A stretch of 9,906 nt of DNA from positions 1 through 9,906 of the forward strand of contig NZ_CAJJWO010000118.1 in the NCBI RefSeq assembly GCF_905196875.1, written 5' to 3'. The notes under the pieces were generated by a model. That model did no database searches. It had not been told where the DNA came from and worked only from the letters and a program-made list of their open reading frames with translations. Shown here piece after piece: positions 1 to 6,082 of this stretch (the stretch's first letter is position 1; each line of letters starts with the position of its first letter). The stretch is from an uncultured Parabacteroides sp. (GTDB lineage: Bacteria; Bacteroidota; Bacteroidia; Bacteroidales; Tannerellaceae). Position numbers and translations under genes: made by a program.

Positions 1-976
1 TCTTTACATCTTCCAGGAAAGAGAATACTTTGTAGTTTCCGGCGCAATAAACGATTTCTGAGGCATGTGCTCCCATTCCCGGTATCACGCCGATGAAGTC
101 TTTCACCACCGGACAAGCCAGTTCGGGGTAAGCGGCCAGCGACGAGTTGGTATGTGCCGGCATTTCTATTTCGGGGATGACCTCGACCTGCCGTGTGGCG
201 GCGTAGGCGATGATCTCTTTCATATCTTCCTGTGTGTAGAAACCGCCGACGGGTGTCGGTTCACCGGCCTTTGCGTTTTTGCGTTGGGAGAAGTCCTTTT
301 CACGTTCCACACGCCAGGCACCTACTTCAGTGAGGCGGGGATATTTCTTTATCTCCAGGCGCCATCCGTTTCCATCTACCAGATGCAGATGGAGTTTGTT
401 CAATTTCAGCATCGCCATGTAATCGATCAGTTTGATTACATTTTCTTTGGGAATGAAGTACCGGGATACATCCAGCATCATGCCGCGATAAGGGAAACGG
501 GGACTGGCCTGGATGGTCAGTGCCGGTACGTTCCATTCGACATTGAGTACCTGTTTCCTGCTTTCTATAGTCGGGGGCAAAAGTTGGCGGATAGACTGTG
601 TGGCATAGAAAAAACCTCTGTTGTCTGCTGCTTTAACAGAGATCAGGGAAGGGGTTATTTCCATTTTGTAGCTTTCTGCCGCAACTGTCGTATCTGTGGA
701 GAAAACGATAGAAGCGGAAGTCTCGGATGCCCCTATTCTGACAGTAGGAGTGAACCCGCCGGAGGTCGTGAACAAGTTGGCTAACAATTCGGCAACAGGT
801 TGTTGTTCCTGGTTCTCCACCTGGATCACGGTGTGTTTGCTGAATGCGAAATGACCGTTACCGGATGTCTGCCGTTCCGGTTGTGGGATGATGTTTATTT
901 CTGACGGACCGGAGGTTGTGCATCCGGTAGCAAGCCAGATAATAAAGAAAAAGAATAGGAACTTGTCTTTTTTCAT
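1..976 (-). CDS. GH20 beta-N-acetylhexosaminidase, lipoprotein (5' part; 3' end off the left edge)
   Basis: Translating the minus strand from the ATG at 976 gives about 325 residues without a stop. Residues 1-19 form a lipoprotein signal (MKKDK, a Phe/Ile-rich core, then LATGC with Cys19 as the likely lipidated residue). Residues about 25-150 fit the N-terminal GH20b domain, ending in the typical ATQSIRQLLP. The catalytic barrel then starts with YRGMMLDVSRYFIP, followed by LHLHLVDGNGWRLEIKKYP and VIPEIEMPAHTNSSLAAYP, all GH20 hallmarks. The catalytic Asp-Glu pair lies past the window edge, so activity cannot be judged. GH20 enzymes remove terminal beta-GlcNAc or GalNAc from glycans. The mature protein should be membrane-anchored. 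It is divergent from a hybrid two-component regulator, a common pairing in polysaccharide utilisation loci. The start is chosen because it opens the signal peptide directly. There is no clear ribosome binding site, as usual in this phylum. Confidence 0.95.
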   Translation of the reverse strand, partial: MKKDKFLFFFFIIWLATGCTTSGPSEINIIPQPERQTSGNGHFAFSKHTVIQVENQEQQPVAELLANLFTTSGGFTPTVRIGASETSASIVFSTDTTVAAESYKMEITPSLISVKAADNRGFFYATQSIRQLLPPTIESRKQVLNVEWNVPALTIQASPRFPYRGMMLDVSRYFIPKENVIKLIDYMAMLKLNKLHLHLVDGNGWRLEIKKYPRLTEVGAWRVEREKDFSQRKNAKAGEPTPVGGFYTQEDMKEIIAYAATRQVEVIPEIEMPAHTNSSLAAYPELACPVVKDFIGVIPGMGAHASEIVYCAGNYKVFSFLEDVK

Positions 977-1029
977 TTGATCTATTATTGTGTTAACATT
1001 TTCTATCTATGTTTTCAGGTATATAGGTG

Positions 1030-1037
1030 CAAATTTA
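1030..1037 (-). promoter_or_regulatory. Candidate -7 element for the GH20 gene
   Basis: The minus strand reads TAAATTTG, a perfect match to the Bacteroides -7 consensus TAnnTTTG, leaving a leader of roughly 45 nt to the GH20 ATG. No TTTG lies at the expected -33 distance, so this promoter may be weak or need an activator. It lies outside the inverted repeats and would stay put on inversion. Confidence 0.45.
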
Positions 1038-1064
1038 GTTGTATGGGGTGGTGGGGATGTCCGG

Positions 1065-1076
1065 TTTTGTACAAAA
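1065..1076. repeat. 12-bp perfect palindrome TTTTGTACAAAA
   Basis: TTTTGTACAAAA is fully self-complementary. It is centred about 37 bp upstream of the centre of the candidate GH20 -7 element. That is near the position where class II activators bind, so it could be an operator. A 12-bp AT-rich palindrome can also occur by chance, and no regulator is identified. Confidence 0.3.
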
Positions 1077-1142
1077 ATGTTCAATATTTGTCCAGAATAA
1101 GGCGTCAGGCTTGTTTTTTAAACGTTGCAGGGAAGGAATTTA

Positions 1143-1166
1143 GTTCCGCAAGAACTCATGTTGTTT
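1143..1166 (+). repeat. Left arm of 24-bp inverted repeat
   Basis: The arm begins GTTCCGCAAGAAC and continues to 1166. It matches the reverse complement of 1429-1452 at all 24 positions, and the match stops at both ends. The first 13 bases themselves form a short dyad, GTTC-N5-GAAC, that may be part of a recombinase site. Confidence 0.93.
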
Positions 1167-1175
1167 GATAATTGA

Positions 1176-1205
1176 CAAAGATATAAAAAGATTTTTTTAC
1201 ACAAA
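1176..1205 (-). promoter_or_regulatory. Outward-facing Bacteroides-type promoter inside the invertible segment
   Basis: On the minus strand TTTG (1205-1202) is followed after 18 bp by TATCTTTG (1183-1176). The latter is a perfect TAnnTTTG -7 element, and the spacing is close to the usual 19 bp or so. Transcription would start near 1168 and run out through the left arm toward the GH20 gene, giving a leader of about 190 nt. This is the only full two-part match I found in the segment on either strand. Confidence 0.65.
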
Positions 1206-1244
1206 GACACTTTTCTTAGTCTTTATAAGACAGGAGGTTATTTC

Positions 1245-1343
1245 ATGTTCTTATTCTTCCGAAAAAGAATACCGGATTGCGAAATTTGCACTACAACAGG
1301 TAGCTCCTGCTTGTTTGCTTCTTTATTAGGGGCTATTGTGTAG
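1245..1343 (+). CDS. Possible 32-aa cysteine-containing peptide inside the invertible segment
   Basis: An ATG at 1245 opens 32 codons ending in TAG. The peptide starts MFLFFRKRIPDCEICTTTG and goes on SSCLFASLLGAIV. It has Cys at 12, 15 and 22, a basic stretch at 6-8 and a hydrophobic C-terminus. AGGAGG lies at 1232-1237, seven bases before the ATG, a strong Shine-Dalgarno site of a kind rarely used in this phylum. No convincing plus-strand promoter precedes it, and it runs opposite to the TATCTTTG promoter. I do not recognise the sequence and it may be a chance ORF. Confidence 0.25.
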   Translation: MFLFFRKRIPDCEICTTTGSSCLFASLLGAIV

Positions 1344-1428
1344 AAATTTAAAGCATAATAGTTACCCACAAACTACCGGTCGGTTTTTTGATACATACTA
1401 ATCTGTTAATATTTAATCAGCTAGCCTT

Positions 1429-1452
1429 AAACAACATGAGTTCTTGCGGAAC
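1429..1452 (-). repeat. Right arm of 24-bp inverted repeat
   Basis: This is the exact reverse complement of 1143-1166, ending TTCTTGCGGAAC on the plus strand. It lies only 32 bp before the HTCS start codon. Those 32 bp (1453-1484) contain no TAnnTTTG element, so HTCS transcription must start inside or beyond the repeat-bounded segment. Confidence 0.93.
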
Positions 1453-1484
1453 GATGTTATTTATGTACTAAACAAACCTTTAAT

Positions 1485-4400
1485 ATGTTAGCTATAATGA
1501 AATATATATACCTGTGTTTTTTGGCTTTTTATTGTTTAACCGTAATGCAAGCTGCCCCGCAGTACCACTTCAAGCAGATTTCACTCGAGGAAGGATTATC
1601 GGAGTCTATGGTTAAATGTGTTTTGACCGACCACAAAGGGCTTATCTGGATTGGTACCCATTTCGGATTAAACTGTTTTGATCGGGAGAAAATCAAAACC
1701 TATTATCATGATAAAAAAGATGCCTGCTCCATACCCGGAAACGATATCTGTTTTTTGGTAGAAGATTCTTTGCTTAATCTATGGGTTTCTACAGAACAGG
1801 GATTAGCTTTGTATGACCGCGAAAAAGACAACTTTGTACCGGTACTCTTCAATGATGAAAGATTAAATACACATGCTTACGTGTTAGTGGAAGACGGGCT
1901 TTTACTTTTTGGACGGGATGGGTTCTTTAAATATACTTACTCTGACAGAGCAATAAACTCTTTGCCGGTTCATTCGGCAGAGACCTTACGGGTCTTATTT
2001 AACAAAGCGTGCACTTATACGATGTCGGACAGTTTGGTCCTGTTGGCATCTCGCTGGAATGGCTTGTGGGAATACAATATCCGTACCGGAGATTTAAAAC
2101 GCTCTTCCCTGGTCGGGCATTTCCAGATCGCCGCGCTTCTGATCGATTCTTCCGATAATTTGTGGGTGTCTCCCTACGGCAAAGGGCTTATCGGATACGA
2201 TCGCAATAACAGGGAGATTTGTCGTCTTAACACTCCGGGAGAGTTATCCAACGGAGTTATTCTCGACATCAAGGAACGGGAAGGTAAGCTCTGGCTGGCA
2301 ACTGACGGAGGCGGTATCAATGTCTACGATAAGAAGGATGGATCTGTCGATGTGATCGATCATGTTCCGGGAAAACCATCCTCCCTGCCTGTAAACTCTT
2401 TCTGGTGCCTATATAATGATCCGGATAATAATCTGTGGGCTGGCAGTATCAGGGGGGGATTGATCGGCATGAAGGAGGTCTACATGAAAACTTATCGGGA
2501 TGCGTTTCCTAATTCGACTTACGGTTTGAGTAACAGGGCGGTTACCGCTATGTACGAAGATCCGGAGGGGGTGGTTTGGCTGGGTACGGACGGGGGAGGC
2601 ATGAACCGTCTCGATCCCCGAACCGGATCTGTCCGCCATTATCCTTCGACTTATCCGTCGAAAATAGTTTCCATAATCGATTATAGTGCAACCGAACTTC
2701 TCTTCTCGCGTTTTGGGGAAGGGTTGTATCTGTTTAATAAGCAAACCGGTAAGGTAAAGGAATATCCGGTGACGGATACGGAGAAGCATAATATATTGTT
2801 CAGGCTGGGTAAATCGGTGCAGCTGTATCGCCTGGACGATAAGCGCTTTTACCTGTTGGCGGATAGTGTCTATCTGTATAACCAGTCTCCCGGAAAGCTG
2901 GCAACAGTACAAACGGAGGTAGGTGGGGCGACATTCTCTTCCCTCAATTTAATAGCAAAAGAGGATGACTTTGGTTATTTGTGGGGAGAAAGCGATCTGT
3001 TCGTATTGGATCATAAAAAGAATAACATACGTGTACTTTATTCTTTTGCAGACTCCATAGGCGTAATAGCCGCTGCTTGTAAGGATGGCAAAGGGGATAT
3101 CTGGATCGGAACGACGACCGGTGTGTTTCGTTTCAACCCGGAAGAGAAGACGTTGATACCCATAGAGAACAATCGCTTCCTCGGAGCTACCTCACTCGGC
3201 TTTGACAAGTCCGGCCGCTTGTGGATCGGGACGCATAACGGTCTATACGCTTATCTACCGGAGGGTCGGAAAATAATGATGTTCGGAGAATCCGATGGTG
3301 TGTATGTGAATGAATATATCACCAAATCTCCGCTGATAACCGAAGAAGGCGATATTTATATGGCCGGCATGATGGGGCTGGTACATATCGGAAACAATAT
3401 CCCTTTTCCGGAAAATCCGGACCCTGTCATAGGTCTGCTGGACGTAATGCTGAATGGGGCATCTTCCGGCTCGGAGGTGAGCCGGAATGGAAATACGATC
3501 TCTGTCCCCTGGAATTATACCTCTTTAACGGCAAAAGTGATTGTCAGGGAGAACGATCTGATGCGGAAGAAACTATTTCGTTATTATATAAAAGGTCCAC
3601 AGGAAGAAATGGTGGAGTCGTCCAGCCATACGATCGCGTTTCATGCTTTATCTGCCGGCCTGTATGAGATATGGGGCTCCTGCAATAAGAAGAACGGGGA
3701 TTGGAGTGTGCCTGTTAAGCTCTTGACTGTGGAGGTGATGCCTCCCTGGTGGCGGACAAACTGGTTTCTGTTTTGTTGTGCACTGGCCATGCTGGCCGGC
3801 CTGTCTTTTGTGTTCTGGCTGGTTATGAAAAAGCAGGAAACGAGAATGATATGGGCCATGAAAGAACATGAACAGCGGACGTATGAAGAAAAGATCCGTT
3901 TCCTTATCAACCTGAACCATGAGCTTCGTACGCCCCTGACCCTGATCTATTCGCCGCTAAAACGGCTTCTCGATTCGGGGGAGATCGGTAACGCTGCCCA
4001 TGGCAGACAATTGGAAGATATTCTGAAACAGACCCGCCGGGTGAAAGACATCATCGACATGGTGTTGGATGTCCGCAAAATGGAAACCGGAACAGAAACG
4101 CTTTGCATCGGCTCCCATAAATTGAATGAGTGGATACGGCAGGTGACAGATGCATTCAAAGAGGAGTTGCTTCATAAGAATATTAGCCTGGAATACCAGT
4201 TGGACGCTTCGCTCGGGGAAGTACCCTTTGATGCGGCAAAATGTGAGATAGTCTTGTCTAACCTGGTAATGAATGCGATGAAGTTTAGTAATGCGGACAC
4301 TTGTATTACCGTATCTTCCCGCCTTGAACGGGGGTATGTGCGTATCTCCGTTTCCGACCAGGGTATCGGGCTGAATAATGTCGATATCACCCGGCTGTTC

Positions 4401-5411
4401 GAACGTTTCTATCAAGGAACGCATGACAGACAAGGGACAGGGATCGGTTTGTCTTATGCACGTATGTTGGTGGAGATGCACGGAGGACGTATCGGTGCAG
4501 CAAACAATATTGGAAAAGGAGCTACATTCTTCTATGAATTGCCTTTGAATAATACGACAACATCGATCGTTGCCAGACCTTATCTGAATGAGCTGCTGGT
4601 TTCTTCCGAAGAAAAAGCCGATATGGCTATCGACTTCTCCGTCAGGAAATACGCAGTCCTGATCGTGGAGGATGAGCCGGAACTTCGGAATTATCTGAAG
4701 GCTTCCCTGAAAGAGTTTTTCCGGCAGGTGTATGTGGCTGTGGATGGTGTCGAGGCTTTGGATATGGCTATCCGCCATTTACCGGATATTGTCATCAGTG
4801 ATGTCATGATGCCCCGCATGGATGGTATGGAGTTTTGCCGTTTGTTGAAGTGTAACCTCGAAGTCAGTCATATTCCGGTTATCTTGCTGACTGCCCGCAA
4901 TGATCAGGCCAGCACGGTACAGGGATATAAAGAAGGGGCGGACTTTTATCTGCCGAAGCCGTTCGATCTGGAGTTCCTTCTTGCCATAGTCCGCAACCTT
5001 TTGAAGAACAGGGAAGCCGTCAAGCTACGGTATAAAGACAGCCGGGAAACCGTCTCTCCGAAAGAAGATACCATCAGTAATGCCGACGAACAGTTCATGA
5101 AAAAGCTGAACGAATTGATAAGGGAACATTTGGATAATCCCGAGCTGGATGTGAACTTCGTGGCCTCGCAAATGGCCATGAGCCGGGCTTCACTATATAA
5201 TAAACTGAAAGCCTTGACGGACGTCAGTATCGGCGATTATATCAATAAGTTCAGGATGGCCCGCGTGATGGAGTTGCTGGCTGATAAGGAGCTTAGTATT
5301 ATGGAAGTTTCGGAGAAAGCCGGATTTACCAACCAACGGTATTTCAGTACGGTATTCAAACAGGTCTATGGAACTACCCCGTCTAAATACCGTCAGGAGC
5401 ATTTCTCCTGA
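1485..5411 (+). CDS. Hybrid two-component system sensor/regulator (HTCS), AraC-type output
   Basis: This 1308-residue protein joins a periplasmic sensor, a histidine kinase and a DNA-binding response regulator in one chain. After an N-terminal signal peptide (cleavage near MQAAPQ), residues about 25-640 carry at least ten reg_prop propeller repeats such as GLIWIGTHFGL, KLWLATDGGG and RLWIGTHNGLY. A Y_Y_Y domain follows at about 670-750 and one membrane helix at about 757-781. The HisKA motif NHELRTP has the phospho-acceptor His812. The ATPase domain has Asn926/Asn930, DQGIGL (Asp958) and GTGIGL near 984. The receiver has Glu1062-Asp1063, phospho-acceptor Asp1106, Thr1136 and Lys1158. An AraC helix-turn-helix spans about 1220-1306. 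All key residues are present. HTCSs bind glycan fragments in the periplasm and switch on nearby utilisation genes, so the divergent GH20 gene is a likely target (inference). The ATG at 1497 is an alternative start that gives a more typical MKYIY signal peptide. Confidence 0.97.
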   Translation: MLAIMKYIYLCFLAFYCLTVMQAAPQYHFKQISLEEGLSESMVKCVLTDHKGLIWIGTHFGLNCFDREKIKTYYHDKKDACSIPGNDICFLVEDSLLNLWVSTEQGLALYDREKDNFVPVLFNDERLNTHAYVLVEDGLLLFGRDGFFKYTYSDRAINSLPVHSAETLRVLFNKACTYTMSDSLVLLASRWNGLWEYNIRTGDLKRSSLVGHFQIAALLIDSSDNLWVSPYGKGLIGYDRNNREICRLNTPGELSNGVILDIKEREGKLWLATDGGGINVYDKKDGSVDVIDHVPGKPSSLPVNSFWCLYNDPDNNLWAGSIRGGLIGMKEVYMKTYRDAFPNSTYGLSNRAVTAMYEDPEGVVWLGTDGGGMNRLDPRTGSVRHYPSTYPSKIVSIIDYSATELLFSRFGEGLYLFNKQTGKVKEYPVTDTEKHNILFRLGKSVQLYRLDDKRFYLLADSVYLYNQSPGKLATVQTEVGGATFSSLNLIAKEDDFGYLWGESDLFVLDHKKNNIRVLYSFADSIGVIAAACKDGKGDIWIGTTTGVFRFNPEEKTLIPIENNRFLGATSLGFDKSGRLWIGTHNGLYAYLPEGRKIMMFGESDGVYVNEYITKSPLITEEGDIYMAGMMGLVHIGNNIPFPENPDPVIGLLDVMLNGASSGSEVSRNGNTISVPWNYTSLTAKVIVRENDLMRKKLFRYYIKGPQEEMVESSSHTIAFHALSAGLYEIWGSCNKKNGDWSVPVKLLTVEVMPPWWRTNWFLFCCALAMLAGLSFVFWLVMKKQETRMIWAMKEHEQRTYEEKIRFLINLNHELRTPLTLIYSPLKRLLDSGEIGNAAHGRQLEDILKQTRRVKDIIDMVLDVRKMETGTETLCIGSHKLNEWIRQVTDAFKEELLHKNISLEYQLDASLGEVPFDAAKCEIVLSNLVMNAMKFSNADTCITVSSRLERGYVRISVSDQGIGLNNVDITRLFERFYQGTHDRQGTGIGLSYARMLVEMHGGRIGAANNIGKGATFFYELPLNNTTTSIVARPYLNELLVSSEEKADMAIDFSVRKYAVLIVEDEPELRNYLKASLKEFFRQVYVAVDGVEALDMAIRHLPDIVISDVMMPRMDGMEFCRLLKCNLEVSHIPVILLTARNDQASTVQGYKEGADFYLPKPFDLEFLLAIVRNLLKNREAVKLRYKDSRETVSPKEDTISNADEQFMKKLNELIREHLDNPELDVNFVASQMAMSRASLYNKLKALTDVSIGDYINKFRMARVMELLADKELSIMEVSEKAGFTNQRYFSTVFKQVYGTTPSKYRQEHFS

Positions 5412-5413
5412 TG
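5391..5413 (+). terminator. Hairpin spanning the HTCS stop codon, candidate terminator
   Basis: A stem of nine pairs (seven perfect Watson-Crick, then one G-U and one C-G) has the loop CATTT and includes the HTCS TGA. The plus strand then reads AAGTTATTTTC, only moderately T-rich. The opposing gene ends at 5417, leaving no other room for a terminator. On the minus strand the bases after the stem are not T-rich, so it would serve mainly the HTCS. Confidence 0.4.
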
Positions 5414-5416
5414 AAG

Positions 5417-6082
5417 TTATTTTCGGATAGGCAGCAGGTAAATGATGCGTGCCGACATGACCTGAGAGGAGGCCTTGTTGAAGTCGTCGCTTTTGCGGGT
5501 ATTGAAGATATCTCCTAATGCATAGTAATAACGTCCTTCAAGCAGAAAATAACCGATGCCTGTGCGCAGTTCGATACCCGGCCCACCGCATAATCCCCAG
5601 TCGAATTTCTTTTGGATAGGCAGGTCGTGTTGGTAGTTGGCGCCATCGTTCTTATTGGGCTCATTCGGGTTTGTGCTGGTCTTATCGCTGAACGCATAAC
5701 CTATTTTGGGCCCCAGGTTTACGTAAAACTTAAACTTGTCGCTTCCGAAGTAAATATGCGTGAAGAACGGTATTTCAAAGTAATTGATCGTGCGAGCATA
5801 CTTGTATGTCGGATTATTGTCGAACTTTTCTTCCCATCCTTGCTGGCTAAAGTTCAACTCGGTCTGTAAGCCCAGGTTCTTTTCCGAGTTCCACCGCAAA
5901 ACCAGGCCGCCGTTGTATCCCTGTTTCATTTTAGTATAAACTTTGGGGTTGAAGCTGACGGATGAAAAGTTCATACCGAACGAGGCACCGACAGATACTT
6001 CCTGCGGGAATTTACTTTGTGCCTTACTTCCGGTAATAACGGCCAGGCACAAAGAGGATATGATTATAATCTTTCTGATCAT
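5417..6082 (-). CDS. PorT-family outer-membrane beta-barrel protein
   Basis: The 221-residue product starts with a signal peptide (MIRKIIII, cleavage at SKA/Q near residue 21). It continues as alternating-residue beta strands typical of the small 8-stranded barrel family: EVSVGASFGMNFSSV, YNGGLVLRWNSEKNLGLQTELNFSQQG, INYFEIPFFTHIYF, FKFYVNLGPKIGYAFS and GIGYFLLEGRYYYALGDI. It ends in a strand that finishes LLPIRK. The EIPFF and GP-I-YAF pattern is characteristic of the family named after PorT. Membership does not by itself show a role in type IX secretion, since most such paralogues have unknown cargo or function. Its ATG overlaps the stop of the upstream LysM gene as ATGA, so the two are probably translationally coupled. 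Its 3' end converges on the HTCS with 5 bp between stop codons. Confidence 0.9.
   Translation of the reverse strand: MIRKIIIISSLCLAVITGSKAQSKFPQEVSVGASFGMNFSSVSFNPKVYTKMKQGYNGGLVLRWNSEKNLGLQTELNFSQQGWEEKFDNNPTYKYARTINYFEIPFFTHIYFGSDKFKFYVNLGPKIGYAFSDKTSTNPNEPNKNDGANYQHDLPIQKKFDWGLCGGPGIELRTGIGYFLLEGRYYYALGDIFNTRKSDDFNKASSQVMSARIIYLLPIRK

Larger units (their letters stand above)
1143..1452. other. Putative invertible (phase-variable) promoter segment, 310 bp
   Basis: Two perfect 24-bp arms in inverted orientation enclose 262 bp that lack a long ORF but contain a good Bacteroides promoter close to the left arm. This layout matches the invertible promoters known in Bacteroidales, such as those of B. 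fragilis capsule loci, which are flipped by site-specific recombinases acting at the repeats. The segment sits between the GH20 and HTCS genes. Inversion maps a position x to 2595 minus x, so the promoter at 1176-1205 would move to about 1390-1419 and face the HTCS start at 1485. No recombinase is encoded in the window, so one would act from elsewhere. No matching target-site duplication flanks the arms, which argues against a transposon-like miniature element. Inversion itself is inferred. Confidence 0.8.

Noticed and set aside
65..784. 239-codon plus-strand ORF.
   Set aside because: It is antisense to the clearly recognised GH20 coding sequence and has a composition without known domains.
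977..1168. 63-codon plus-strand ORF in the GH20 upstream region.
   Set aside because: It starts right next to the GH20 ATG on the other strand, spans regulatory DNA and one repeat arm, and has no recognisable protein features.
1375..1389. ACCG-GT-CGGT followed by six T as an intrinsic terminator on the plus strand.
   Set aside because: The stem is only four pairs with a two-base loop, too tight to form a stable terminator hairpin.
1143..1452. Reading the 24-bp inverted repeat as a miniature transposable element (terminal repeats of a MITE).
   Set aside because: The bases next to the arms (AATTTA on the left, GATGTT on the right) show no target-site duplication, and the enclosed outward promoter is better explained by an invertible segment.
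3957..4778. 273-codon minus-strand ORF.
   Set aside because: It lies wholly antisense to the kinase and receiver parts of the HTCS, whose motifs are intact.
5417..6082. Naming the barrel gene porT and inferring a type IX secretion locus.
   Set aside because: The small-barrel family is large, and the rest of the type IX machinery is not in the window; family membership alone does not support the gene name.
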